NCBI GenBank assembly: GCA_964019135.1
Contig: OZ025265.1
Location: 7,012,318 to 7,076,317 of the forward strand
From: Arenicola marina
Lineage: Eukaryota > Annelida > Polychaeta > Arenicolidae
DNA length: 64,000 bases
Reading direction: 5' to 3'
Numbering within the stretch: the first letter of the stretch is position 1; each line of letters opens with the position of its first letter. Below, piece after piece: positions 1 through 11,134 of this stretch. Both the position numbers and the translations under genes were made by a program. Below the pieces are notes generated by a model. The model was not told the origin of the DNA. It made no database searches and saw only the letters and a list, made by a program, of their open reading frames with translations.

Positions 1-1480
1 CTATCTAGAACTGGTGTCAGTGCCGCCCTCCGTCCTCCCCGCGTGAGGTCAATGCACACACATCATTGGCAAAGGCTGACACTCCGTCTGGTTTTATCTA
101 GGAGATTGGGATAACTGTCCCCTATGGTCTAAGCATGTGCCACACATTGTGGCAAGACAGAATTGAAAAAGAGCCTGGATATTGGAGGCGGGTATGTCGC
201 TTGTAAGCTTCACTTGGGATTGTAAATTCCGAGGAGAAACTACCCACCCGCCTGCTCTGGCACGCTGTTGCTGCGGCCCCATAACCAGATGGCCGACCAT
301 TAATTAGATAAGGAAGAAAGTGAAGTGTCTTTAGCCTCTAGATCCGCTTGACTGGCGCGGTCCCGTTGATGAGCAATTCGCTGACCAAACATACTACCAG
401 ACGACCCCTACCTCCACCCTCTGCACCACATCCCCATTTTACAACTTGATATCACAGCACTGAAGACCAAGGGGTTAATGTTGATGAAGCCTGTAATCGG
501 GCCTCGTCAGCTCAATTTACCTCTTCAATAAGGGACGGCTGCCGTGGCCAATCGTACTGGTTGCTATGTGACGTATACCCATTGATGATAAGTCCGCACC
601 CAAAGAAATACTTGCATTTAATATATAGTATGACGTGTCAATCAATGAGGATATATTATTTTACTTTAATGTAGGAGGAAGACACGGATAGAACCGGGGT
701 GGGGGGTACGAATATTAATTATCTGGTGGCTAGATGGGACTGTTTTCTGGGCGTCGTTTATTCCCGGCCGACCACACAGTAAACATGTCCTTATATCTTT
801 GAAGTAATTACACTAGGAAGCACTAGTCTTGACTGTGTATCCCACAAAAGTCATTTTGCAGAGTGTATCCAAACCATCGACAACACACTTGAGGTGGTGT
901 TCCTTGTTTTTATCTTGATATCGCGGCATACCCTGTTAGAATCTTCAGGTTAACAATGAGCGTATTTAGACAACAATGACACACAATCTATGAATTGTAA
1001 CATACGTCTCGTTACCTCGAAACACCACAATATTTAAGGGCAAATAAAGGGGGAAGGGGTAAGGGGGCGCACCTTGTGAACTTGAGCATGCACTGTAACA
1101 GACGAAATACATGGGAAAATGACATTTTGTAAACTCAACCCAGAGGCAGATCCAAGGGGAGGGGCGTTCAAGGGTATGTTAAGGACTATTAAAGTCGATA
1201 AATTGTTCACCCCCCTCGCCCCCCCCCCCCACCTCCCCCCCCCCCGCGCCCGGATGTAAACAATAGGTGGACACCTTCTCGATGTCGCAACCCCCCCCCC
1301 CCCCACCCACTCTCTTTCCGAAATCCTAGATCAGCCCCTGATATTTTTGCAATCGGTAGATGTACTAAACTGACCTAACAGTGGCTGAAGCGATCGACGG
1401 TTCTTCCATGTTAAGGTCATGCACTATTGCCTATTGACTCACCAAGACACTATTAATGATCGTCGTTCAAAGCCAAGTCT
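1..1480. other. Non-coding DNA, no gene seen
   Basis: I find no convincing coding region or RNA gene here. Short open stretches exist on both strands, but they lack recognisable domains and their composition follows the local poly-C and poly-G runs. The stretch is ordinary mixed-composition intergenic or intronic animal DNA leading into a minisatellite. Confidence 0.6.
1210..1310. repeat. Poly-C low-complexity tracts
   Basis: Two nearly pure C tracts (about 1210-1251 and 1291-1304) flank a short unique stretch. Such homopolymers are prone to length error in sequencing, so exact lengths should be treated as uncertain. Similar C or G runs recur at 8970-8985, 11368-11380, 18509-18520 and 20551-20597. 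Confidence 0.85.
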
Positions 1481-1781
1481 CAAACACGCTTTAAAACGCA
1501 ATGGCGGTTCTCCAGTATTCAACAGACGGCGCCTCGAGGCTCTGCACATGCAAACCGCTTTACTACGCAACGGCGCTTCCAGGGTATTCAGGTGGTCGAG
1601 CCTGCACATGCAGACCGCTTTACTACGTAACGGCGCTTCTAGGGCACTCCGACGGCCGGGCCCCCGCGGCCTGCACATGCACCCCGCATAAACACGCAAC
1701 GGCGGTTCTAGGGTACTCCAGCGGCCGGCCTCCAGGGGCATGCAACTGCACACCGCATTACTACGCAACGGCGGTTCTATA
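1481..1781. repeat. Minisatellite, 60-69 bp unit, about 5 copies
   Basis: The words CTGCACATGC, ACCGC, ACGCAACGGCG and TTCTAGGGTA recur in the same order. The CTGCACATG anchor lies at 1542, 1602 and 1671, with a degenerate fourth near 1739, so unit length drifts from 60 to 69 bp. The first unit is more diverged. The array ends about 20 bp from the truncated end of the neighbouring LINE fragment. The open frames in this stretch are repeat-derived and probably not coding. Confidence 0.8.
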
Positions 1782-1801
1782 GCAATTGAGGTCTGGCGGT
1801 T

Positions 1802-3299
1802 AAAAGGATAATATGGGGTATAAAAGTCAGTTTTTTATAAAACGCCGAGAAAATTTTGTTTCTGGCACAACTGGTATTTGACCCCCATTCATTTTAAGTT
1901 CAGGTTCCGGATGGAGTTTCCTGAGTTGACAGAAGTGCATGCACACTGCTTTAGTTTTTGAAAATTTAAATCCATTCTCATCGCACCATTTTTGTAACTT
2001 ATTGAGGTTTATTTGTAGTTGCCTTTCTATTGTGTGCATATGTTTAGACCTGAAACAGGCCAAAAAGTCATCAACAAATAGAGAAGGATCTATGTTATTA
2101 GTGAGACATTTTTATGATGCTGTTGATTTTAATACTAAAAAGGGTTACAGATAAGATACTGCCTTGGGGAACCCCCATCTCCTAATCGTATACTTCGGAG
2201 AGGGTAGTTCCGACCCTTGTCTGAAATAGACGTCTGTTTGGGAATTCTTGAATAAAATTTGGCATATGACCTCTGAGTCCTATATCATGGAGGTCTTTTA
2301 AAATACCATGTTTCCATGTGGTGTCATATGCCTTTTCAAGGTCAAAGAATACTGCCACCACGTGTTCTTTTTTGATGAATGCCTCGCGTATATAGGTCTC
2401 CAATCGTATAAAATTATCGGTGGTATTTCTGTTTTTGTCGAAAGCCACTCTGGAACTTAGTGATGATATTATTTGTTTCCAGATAATATGTAAGGCGGTT
2501 ATTTATCATCTTTTCTAGTGTTTTACATAGGAATGACTATCGCCTTTTCCACGATGGGGTTATTTGCCCGGTTTGCCAAATGAAGTTGAATATGTCGAGA
2601 AGAAGTTCCAAGGGTGTATCGGGTAGTTGTTTCAGGAATTGGTATGGGATATTGTCTGGCCCTGGTGAAGTGTTGTTAGTTTTCCTCAGGGTAGACCGGA
2701 GTTCCTCCATGGAGAAGAGGCTATTGTAATATTCATCATTTTTGGATTTGAAATTGAGTTTTTTCCTCTCACTAACCGCCTTGTATCTTTGGAATTTAGC
2801 CGTGTAATTATTTGATGAGGAATTTGTTGCAAAGGCTTTCGACAAGGTATTGGCTATTTGCACTGGTTCGGTGAGGGTTGTGTTTTTTGGTTGTTTTTTT
2901 TTCCCACTGATCTTCTGTATGGCTCGCCACGTTTTCTTAGTTGTTGTCTTATTTCCAAGTTTGGAGAGATAGTTTCTCCAGGATTCCCTTTTTGTTGTTC
3001 GTATTGTGCGGCGGGTCTGTGCTCGCACTTGTTTATGTTTGAGGATATTTCCTGGAGTAGGATGTATTTGGAGTTCTTGCTGAGCCCGTTTTCGTTGTTG
3101 TACGGCGTCACGGCATTCATCGTTAAACCATGGCTTCTTTTGTATTTTGAGATTGGTCGAGGTTTTGGGAATGGTGTCTTCAGCTCGTCGGCAAACAGGA
3201 GTTCGGGCTGAATCCAAGCAGATATGGCATAGTGCCAATGGGGCTCAACCGTGTCGGCTAGGGGTTCGGCAGACGCCTGTGGTCAAGCCAAACCTACTC
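1802..3299 (-). pseudogene. Jockey-like LINE ORF2 remnant (endonuclease end and reverse transcriptase)
   Basis: On the minus strand this reads as the linker and reverse transcriptase of a LINE. From right to left it shows HWHYAISAWIQPELLF (end of the endonuclease region), KPWFNDECRDAV, the RT entry SPGPDNIPYQFLKQLP, motif A FDLEKAYD (2323-2346), motif B GVPQGS (VPQG codons 2161-2172), the catalytic FVDD box (2067-2078) and the post-catalytic LNKLQKWCDENGFKFSKTK. It is dead: a TAG replaces a sense codon just before motif B (2182-2184), an extra A in the run at 2109-2113 shifts frame upstream of FVDD, and about 30 residues are missing near 2500-2540 after SWKRR/AIVIP. The 3' part is cut off near 1802, and most of the endonuclease is absent. 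The clade is assigned by eye from motif style. Confidence 0.88.
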
Positions 3300-5653
3300 T
3301 GATCGAAAGGTGAATGCCCTGTCATGGAACATTGAAGGGCTTAGGGGTAAGATGACGAACCATTTTCAGGATATATTTGACATTGTGAAGGATGCGGATA
3401 TTGTAACATTTCAAGAGACATGGGCAGCTCCAGATCACGAAATAGATGATGTATTATGTGACATTGGTTTTGTTGGCATGAGTCGGATCTGGGATAAGCA
3501 GTACATCAAAGGTCATCACCCAGGTGGAATTAGTGTATTTTTTAGTAACAAAGTTGCAGATGGGATAAAAACGTACCTGTAAATAAGTTTATTATTCTAA
3601 TTTTGTGTGACAAACTGTTTTTTGTTTTTTTGCGTGATGTTGTAATATTTTGTTACCTGCCTCCAGCCGGTTCTTCCTGTTATGGTTCGGAAGTCAATGG
3701 CATTGAAATATTATATAATGAAATGTTATTGGTTACTGCTGAGTATAACGATATTGATATAATAGTAGCAGGGGATTTAAATTCAAGAACAGCTGACTTA
3801 ACTGACTTTATATGGGATGATGATGCTACCTATATCCCTGGAGGTGAATAATATTACTCGTCAACTTTTAACGTACCAAGGAAGTCAGTTGATAGCATCT
3901 CAAATTCAAAGCTTGACTGAGTTATGCAAAGTATTAGATATTCACATTGTAAATGGGCGAACAAAGAGTGATCCCAATGGCGAATTCACATTTGTAAGTA
4001 GCAATGGAGCAAGTCAAATTGACTACTTTATTTTGTCATCAGATCTATTTAATTTTATCACAGATTTAGTGGTTGTACAAAATGATTTATCCCACCACTT
4101 CCCAGTGAAGCTATCAGTGAAAGCAGAAGTAAATCAGTGCCATGCTGAGCAAGTGTCAAACGGGAAAGATGCAGTTGGAAACCTGAATTTGGTGAAACAA
4201 TGTGTTGCAGACAGTTTGATTCACACTGTAAAGAAGTGGTACAGCATTTTACGGAAGAGGTGGACAGTAATAGTTTGCAAGGAGCAATAGCTACTTTAGG
4301 CAATTTATATCAATACTTGGCTTCTGAAATGAAATGGAATGAGGGAAGTGGGAAGGGCAGAACAAGGAAAAATCAACCATGGTGGACACCTAAGTGTAAC
4401 AAATTAAGAAGGGTTAAAGAAGAAGCACTCGCCGTATTTAGAAAGAGAAAATGTGAATATTGTCTTGCTCAATACCTTGAAGCCAAAAGCCAATGAAATA
4501 CCTTGTGTAATTGTGTTAAGAGAGGTTATCAGGAAAGAAAAAGATTAGAACTCAAACAGAACTTAAACGATGCAAAAACCTGCTTGAAGGCATTAAGATC
4601 CATGCATGGCAAGAACAAGGTTGTGAATATTTCACTGGATGATTGGAAACTGTATTTTGCAAATTTACTAAACAAAGAAACCAATTCTTGCAATCACTTT
4701 TATGAGACAGCTTCCGGGTTCTTGGAAGCACACGAGACCCAGTGTAACATGTCTGCGGAAAATCGACCAGATTTGCTAAATGGTGCGATTTCAGCTGATG
4801 AAATTATCAAATCAGGTCCTGATGGTCTCATTATTGAATTATTCAAAAATACTATGCATTTTGTTACCCAACTACTGGTATCTTTATTTAATAGAATATT
4901 AGAAAAAGTTTTTCCGGAGAGCTGGTCGCAAGCTATTATTATTCCACTGTACAAGAAGGGACCACGGAATGATCTCTGTGTTCGGTGTTGAACAAGATAT
5001 TCATGAAAAATAATATGTGGAATAACTCAGGAATGCACGGTAATATACTACGGGTGTTACAATCCATGTATTCTAAACTAAACTCGGCTGTGGCTACAAG
5101 CTAAGATATCTCTGCTTATTTCGACATGGTAGTTGGTACCAGACAGGGCTGCCTCGCCAGCCCATTGTTATTTATTATTTATGTTAACTGAGTACTTGAT
5201 ATGTGTGCATCTGCTGGGAAAGACGGTATTTATTTTGATGAACAATTTGGCAATGTATGTGCCATATTGTATGCAGACGATTTAAATGAAATAAGTGACA
5301 CTATAGGTCGACTGCAAAAACTTATTGATGGTTTATCAAATTTCTGTAGTAAATGGGGACTGTCAGTCAATCTCGCGAAGACAAAAGTCATGGTTTTTAG
5401 AAATGGGGGTGTAGTTAAAGCTAATGAGAAATGGTACCTGGATGGGAAAGTAGTTTAAGTTGTGTCTTATTACAAGTACAACTAGGGCTAGATTGTTCCA
5501 GTCAATTGAACTGGACTATGGCACAGAAAACCATGGCTCTACAAGCAAATAGGACAGTTGTCTTTATATTGCAAGTTGCAAGGCACGTAATTTTGTTTGA
5601 TGTTGAGACCTATTGGAGGCTTTTTGATAAAATGGTTATTCCTGTGTTAACAT
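3300..5653 (+). pseudogene. LINE ORF2 remnant, 5' part (AP endonuclease, RT)
   Basis: This is the first part of a plus-strand LINE spread over three frames. The apurinic endonuclease begins at 3310 with LSWNIEGL, then FQETWA (catalytic Glu), GHHPGGISVFFS, DIIVAGDLNSRT (Asp/Asn) near 3750-3790, and GASQIDYFILSSDLF. The usual SDH ending is changed to SHH (4090-4098), losing the catalytic aspartate. The RT part includes QPWWTPKCNKLRR (about 4373), SGPDGLIIELFKN, FPESWSQAIIIPLYKKGPRND, VGTRQGCLASPLLFIIY (about 5130-5190), the YADD box (5270-5281) and WGLSVNLAKTKVMVFRNGG. Stops and frameshifts occur near 3580, 3850, 4290, 4497 and 4990. The stretch with RT motif A between ISLCSVLNKIFM and the GMHGN segment has been deleted. 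The copy is interrupted at 5653 by a hAT-like insertion and resumes at 6887. Confidence 0.9.
5646..5653. repeat. Left target-site duplication of the hAT insert
   Basis: GTTAACAT, identical to 6887-6894. Eight bases is the size typical of hAT insertions, and the site lies within the LINE codons for L-T-Y. Confidence 0.88.
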
Positions 5654-6103
5654 TAGACATGGAGTAATCATAATCAGTAATCGTAATCGATTGTAATCAG
5701 TTACATTTTACAAGTAGTCATAATCGATTGCATTGGTTTTAAAAGCAATGTAATCGTCATCGTAATCGATTACATTGCTAAAGTAATCGTACTTTTGATG
5801 ATTACTTGACTATGTTCAGTCAGACTGTCTTAGTCTCCAAACTGAGCGTCACGCTTTCCATGTCGCCAATATCATAAGTGGAAACTGGCCAACCACCCCT
5901 ACCCTTCCGGTTCTTTGTGCCCCACTCCGAGACATAACCGGATGTAACAAATTAAGCCGGTCGGGCACCCGAAAATGGACCACCTTCTAATCCCATAATT
6001 ATCTTGTTTGCATTGGATAACTAAGACTGGTCCAGTGCCACCTTTATTGTTGGGAGAGGGTAGGTGGTGGCTGTGATGGGATGGGGTTGGATGCTTGTGT
6101 TAT

Positions 6104-6175
6104 TGTTCTCTGCATAGCATTTGTTCTCTGCATAGCTACTGTTCTCTAATAGTTACTGTTCTCTGCATAGATGGG
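6104..6175. repeat. Short tandem repeat, 17-21 bp unit, 4 copies
   Basis: TGTTCTCTGCATAG recurs four times, with one copy degraded to TGTTCTCTAATAG, spaced about 17-21 bp apart. It lies in the interior of the hAT-like element and probably arose by replication slippage. Confidence 0.75.
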
Positions 6176-6570
6176 TTCTAAGAAGTGTTGTTATAAAACG
6201 AACTCGACTGGGTTCAGCACTGGGGCGCGGCAATGTATGGTACGGATATCCCCACGTGTCCTAAAGCTTGGTTGATTTTTTTTACCTGCTACTTAACATA
6301 GAGGCCATAAGTTCGGTTACCCACCACATCACCTTCTAAGGAAGATAAGAGTAATTGCAGCAGGTTTGTATCAAAAGTATATATTGTGTTTTTTATATTA
6401 AACTTACTATTTAGTATATCTAATATAATTCTATGCTATAACACTTTATATGTATATTTTATACTAGTGTTTTAATTAGTCATAGAATAACTGATTACGA
6501 TCGAGGATTGTTCTCCAGAAAGTGACTACCGTGGGCTGTAACGATCAGTAAATGCTCTCAACAAAATTGA

Positions 6571-6640
6571 CTGTCGGGAATTGAACGCACAGCTCTATGA
6601 TCAGAAATTCGCCGCTCTTCCAACCAAGCTGCCCAGTCTT
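6571..6640 (-). repeat. tRNA-derived (SINE-like) segment
   Basis: Reverse-complemented, this stretch contains CAGCTTGGTTGGAAGAGCGG (from about 6613), which matches a tRNA A box (TAGCTCAGTTGGTAGAGC type), and about 30 bp later GCGTTCAATTCCC (6576-6588), a B-box-like word. The spacing is right for an RNA polymerase III internal promoter. I cannot fold a clean cloverleaf, so I call it a tRNA-derived SINE head or decayed tRNA relic carried inside the hAT element, not a functional tRNA. Confidence 0.5.
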
Positions 6641-6886
6641 CATGTGTGTGGCTCAGCTCATCCAATGTTTACGGTGTTGAAATAGCTATTTAAATGTCTA
6701 GTCCAGGGTTCATTTATCCAAAATATCATAAAAAGTACTTATGATTGTAATCATGATTACTTTCAATGCAATCGTAATCGTAATCAATTACTTTCATATT
6801 TCCTGTAATCGTAATCGTAATCATGAAATTTCCAAGTGATCGTAATCGTAATCGATTACATTTACAATGTAATCGCCCCATGCCTG

Positions 6887-6894
6887 GTTAACAT
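6887..6894. repeat. Right target-site duplication of the hAT insert
   Basis: GTTAACAT, the exact copy of 5646-5653, directly following the CCATGCCTG right terminus of the insert. Confidence 0.88.
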
Positions 6895-7807
6895 ATGGTA
6901 GTGAAATATGGGGAAATAGTACTCATGATTGTATTGAACAGGTTCAAACCAGATGTTGCAAGCACATCCTGCAGTTACCCAGTCAAACTGCCAATTTAGC
7001 TGCCATGGGGGAATGTGGAAGAAGGCCCATCAAAGTATTATGCATTGAACGAGTTATTAAATATTGGTGTAAATTGTTAAGAATGGATGACTCCAGGTTA
7101 CCGAAAGCTTGTTATGAGATGTTGTATAACCTTGATAAGACTGGAAGAATTACATGGGTTACCGGCGTTAAAAACACTCTCCATAGACTAGGCTTTGGTA
7201 TAGTTGGGTAACTCAGGAGGTGGGATTTTTTGAAATGTTTATTAGTGAAATTAGGCAGAGATTAAATGATGTGGCTCAACAAGAGTGGCTAAGTGAATTA
7301 ACCGAGTGCAGTAAACTTGATATGTTAGCGCAATTTAAATCCTTGCTAGAACCAGAACCGTATTTAAAGGATATCACCAATGTGAGTCACAAAAAAGCTC
7401 TAGCAAGGATGAGATGTTCTGCTCACGATTTAGAGATAGAGAGAGGGAGACACAAGAAATTAGACAGTTAAGACAGGTGTTACAAATATTGTGCTAAAAT
7501 CGGTGAAACTGCTGTTGAAGATGAATACCACTTTGTTATGACTTGTCCCTTATATTCGGTGTCTAGAAGAAAATTACTTCCACGAAATCTCATTAAATAT
7601 CCCACCAGTACCCCCTTTATTGATCTTTTGTGTAACCTGGATCAAATTGTAATTAAAAACCTAGCCAAATTTGTACATGAAGCCAGCGCACAGAACCACG
7701 CAACTTTAGAAAACTTGCGACGCACGAATGTATTTGCACAAATTTTTGTAAACTGTATAAGTACCATGGGAGTTGTGCCTAAAGTACTTCAATAAACTAT
7801 TATTATA
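6887..7807 (+). pseudogene. LINE ORF2 remnant, 3' part (C-terminal domain and tail)
   Basis: This continues the LINE broken at 5653. Removing the insert and one 8-bp duplication copy gives PVLT followed by YGSEIWG in a single frame. It then reads LAAMGECGRRPIKV and VIKYWCKLLRMD, shifts frame near 7211, and continues through QQEWLSELTECSKL to a stop at 7469-7471. The final cysteine/histidine segment RCYKYC...EDEYHF..CP (about 7475-7550) resembles the zinc-knuckle-like C-terminus common in this LINE type. The coding part ends at 7795, overlapping an AATAAA (7791-7796) and a short ATT-rich tail, which I take as the 3' end of the element. The full remnant without the insert is about 3.3 kb, shortened by an internal deletion. 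Confidence 0.87.
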
Positions 7808-10137
7808 CTGGCGTACCCCTCTCGCACATCTAATAAGACCGCTCCATAGCCTGTGGTTTGCTGCGTGGCTTAGTCTACGTTGTTCACGCAACAACACAAC
7901 AGTTGTGTCAAAATTATACATTGTTAGGACAATATCGCCTAACATCGCCACTCATGTGCTTGAGGAACGCTGGCCGGCCTTTGGAGCGTCTTGTAAAGCA
8001 GGACGAAGTAGACTGGTAATAAAATCGGTAAAAATGTCGCTAAAGAGAGGATGCTCCGCCAGCCATCCATCCGGCTCATGATTAAAATATTAATAAAAGC
8101 CAACCACAAAGGGACCACAAAGGGGACGTCTATCCCCTTTCAAAGGCCCTAATCGACATGTACGAGCCTATTGTTGTGTTCTGTCAGGCATAGATAAAAA
8201 CAGGACAGGCGCATAAAAAGCGATATGGGATCAGTGTTTTTCTTGACGTTTAGCGAGGTATTTTCACGGTGTCGTTAATGGGACGTCTGTGGTCATTCGA
8301 GGTCCGCCTCTTGTTGGCCAGTCGGTCGGAAGGATCAGACCTAGGTATATGGATAACCTTTACCAAAGGGCGGGCAATGTCCCGCCTGGCGTAGCACCCT
8401 TAGGTATAATCGGCATGAATAACGTGTTAAGTTGTGCTTCGTATACAATGAAGCTTAAGTCTCAAGTGCAAATGCCGTTATCGCCTGTGAGTATCCATTA
8501 CCGTGGTCTCGGCTGCACTCCCCCACCCACCCCACCTCTTGATATTACGCGTTAAGAACATATCTCTACTATACATATCGTTACCATTGCCAGGTATGTA
8601 TCCGCCCGGCGTGAATAAGATTAGGCTCTATACTACGAGTTGATGCGTACGTCCACTAAATAAATCGCTCTTTCGATAGACCAATTTAAAAACATCGGCA
8701 TGCGCTTAGCAGACCGATTGGTTGACATGATCCAGACAAACAGGGATGGTGCTGTATAAACCGGCGGTGCATATTCTCATTTGATATTTTTTTCCACGTC
8801 TCGCCATCACGTTTTACTTTGTTCAGCCTTGGCGACAATGAGGCTGTGATACTGCTTTTCCATTGTCGTAAAATGGCATAAGTCGGAGTGTTCCATGTCA
8901 AGACATCGAAATAAAAATGCGCCCTGAATATTCCTTCTTCATAGACACCATCTCCCACGAACTTATCACCCACCCCCCCCCCCACCATTCCCACCTGCCG
9001 ACCCTGACGGCCATGAATTGATCGATCTAAAGTATTTGAGCGTGTCATTTATGATTTAAGTGGATGAAAAGGAACTTAAATAATGCAGGTCTGTCACGTT
9101 AACACAGTGTTAGGAAGGTCTACCAGACTTGGTGGGATGATGACGGGTAGATAAGAACAGGGGTATGTTAGTTTAAACATATTTTATTAACAATTGGAAA
9201 ACAGGCCTGTGATTTCCTCTTGCTGTTATGGGTTAGGGGTATGGGGGGATGGGTATTCGAGTACTAGAAGTTACCAAATACCTACAAATGCTTAATGTGG
9301 ACAATTGGAAGTAAAGAAGTGGGTCGTTCTTCCATGTTAAGGCGAGCCATTGTTTCAACATTTACTATTTCGTGGCCTTTAGCATGGACGATTGACCCGG
9401 TAACGCTAACACATTGTGGTTTTAACTTGCAATCCTTGTATTTTAATGATCTGCGAAGAATGTCAAGATCAGACATTGGCGTATGTACAAGCCAAATTAA
9501 GTCAGAATTCGTTTATTGGCCACAATATTCGAGCTAAGATTTTCAGGTCGCTGGCTCTGATGGTCTGATGTTCAGATTTACAAGGTATTCTATAGTAACA
9601 GCAAAATGAAAAAAATTATATCTATACACAACGCGTTAGGCCCCCGAAAAAACACCCCAAAACACGTCCAAGTTCAAAATCGAATTAATTTGTCCGGTTC
9701 GGAACCAGTAGCAAAGTAAACACTAAACGCTGGTATATTTGATGCCAAACTGTCCATATATATATGAGTATATTCACGATACTTCCGAAACCGTGGGGAC
9801 AGCGTTCATATGCTATTAAGACGGAATAATGGCGGTCTACTTGTACCATATAATGTTTTTTTTCTAATACACATACTAATGAGACATAAGAGACACTGCC
9901 ATAATATAATATCAATATTAAGTAACATTTCCATATAGGTTAAGTCGTTAATGAAAGCCAATTTTGTAATCCAAAACGTGACATGAATATACACCTCTCG
10001 CAGTGAGTTTATAAATAATTAAGGCAAATATTTAACCTCAACGTTGAATTAATGCAGTTCAAGATAAGTATGAAAGATTGATCGTACTATTTTTTTTATT
10101 TGCATATTTATCTTTAAATTTAAATTTAAAATTGGCC
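7808..10137. other. Non-coding DNA, no gene seen
   Basis: No recognisable protein domain, RNA gene or tandem array occurs here apart from a C-rich tract near 8970-8985. The longest open stretches (about 80-120 codons near 8289, 8686 and 9295) show no motifs I recognise. A POU-octamer-like ATTTGCAT and a TTTAAATTTAAATTTAAA palindromic AT tract lie at the right end (about 10109-10130), just before the ACGACCGT motif cluster. Confidence 0.6.
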
Positions 10138-10231
10138 TAACGGTCGTGACGTCTTCCGTCAACAAGTATCACAAATTTCTGATGTCAGGTTTAAGCAATG
10201 TGGGCATTTACAAGCACTAATCTGAGCAGAT

Positions 10232-10582
10232 ATGATAACGTTGATACAATTAGCTTACATAATAGATAGTATTCGACTGGTGCCACTTTTATTGCTCTCA
10301 TGGCAAACATTCCGATTGTGTCGGAATGTATTCCGTCAACAAATGACGACCGTTCGCCGCCTTTTGAAATCGCGCTGGTTCTCCACAGATGATGCCCACA
10401 GGCGCCACGTGCGGGCCGCGGGCCTTTTTCTGTTATATATGCTCGGTGTCGTCACCGTTGTATGCTGTTATGTCAGAAAAACATGGCCAAGAGACGCACG
10501 CAAGTACTTCCGTCAATTCCAAAAGTTAAACGTCACGACCCTAGCAAAATCACGACTGTGCAATATTGATGCACATAAATAG
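10232..10582 (+). CDS. Possible ORF of 116 codons, uncertain
   Basis: This open frame starts at ATG and has two hydrophobic stretches, around residues 6-24 (IQLAYIIDSIRLVPLLLLS) and 63-82 (GLFLLYMLGVVTVVCCYVRK), plus a basic middle. That could suggest a small membrane protein. I recognise no family. Three of the ACGACCGT-like motifs lie inside it, and a frame of this length arises by chance fairly often in animal DNA. It may well not be a gene. Confidence 0.15.
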   Translation: MITLIQLAYIIDSIRLVPLLLLSWQTFRLCRNVFRQQMTTVRRLLKSRWFSTDDAHRRHVRAAGLFLLYMLGVVTVVCCYVRKTWPRDARKYFRQFQKLNVTTLAKSRLCNIDAHK

Positions 10583-10716
10583 AACATCCTTGCGAACTTA
10601 TTTCTGGAATGTAGTGAGTTTCTTTAGCTGGTAATCAGGCTACTCTTGATGATGTTTTCTTTAATCTGTCCAAAGCAATCAAGGAATGAATCGAAAGACC
10701 AAGTTTGATATATCAG

Positions 10717-10762
10717 GGTCGTGATCATGGACCGCCTGCTTGGGAAGTCCATGATCACGACC
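10717..10762. repeat. Perfect hairpin, 16-bp arms, 14-base loop
   Basis: GGTCGTGATCATGGAC (10717-10732) is the exact reverse complement of GTCCATGATCACGACC (10747-10762), with a 14-base spacer. Each arm contains the local TCACGACC motif, so the hairpin is built from two inverted motif copies. Another motif copy follows at 10789. Confidence 0.9.
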
Positions 10763-11100
10763 GTTCACCAAACGAGTATGTCAATCGTTATGACCGTTAC
10801 GAGGTCGTCTGAAAAAGCGATAATAGGCTTGATAGCATGGATACCTTCAAGCGGTATCAGAAGGTAATACAGTTTTTGATCTTATCAGGGGCTGGCAATA
10901 TTACGCCGAACAGGAACAAAAAAACACAACGGTGAAAAATGCCGTAACGGCTGTGATGCTGGACATGTATTAAATTGTCCAAAATCACGACCGTGACTGT
11001 TTGTCAGAAGGATCTTTCCAAAACAGATTGGAAGTTACACCTAATGAGTTGAGTGAGCGGCTAATTTCATTTAGACTGTTCACGAAGTACACTATTACGA

Positions 11101-11134
11101 ACATTTTCGAAAAGGTAACATTTTCGAAAAGGTT
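11101..11134. repeat. 17-bp direct duplication
   Basis: ACATTTTCGAAAAGGTA is repeated immediately (11101-11117 and 11118-11134, last base differing) just upstream of the motif copy at 11145. It is a simple slippage-type duplication. Confidence 0.85.

Larger units (their letters stand above)
5654..6886. mobile_element. Non-autonomous hAT-like element, 1233 bp
   Basis: The insert is flanked by a perfect 8-bp direct repeat GTTAACAT at 5646-5653 and 6887-6894. The left end reads TAGACATGGAGTAATCAT and the right end, reverse-complemented, CAGGCATGGGGCGATTAC, forming imperfect terminal inverted repeats. An 8-bp target duplication with CAG-type ends is the hallmark of the hAT superfamily. Both subterminal regions (5670-5830 and 6740-6880) are packed with TAATCG/CGATTA words. 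No transposase frame is present, so it could only have moved in trans. The interior holds a short tandem repeat at 6104-6175 and a tRNA-like segment at 6571-6640. Confidence 0.87.

Noticed and set aside
1439..1782. Overlapping open frames on both strands as genes
   Set aside because: They are generated by the 60-69 bp minisatellite, with three frames giving similar repeated peptides.
8686..9048. 120-codon minus-strand open frame
   Set aside because: No motif recognised; it includes a poly-C derived glycine run (GGGVGDK) and looks like a chance frame.
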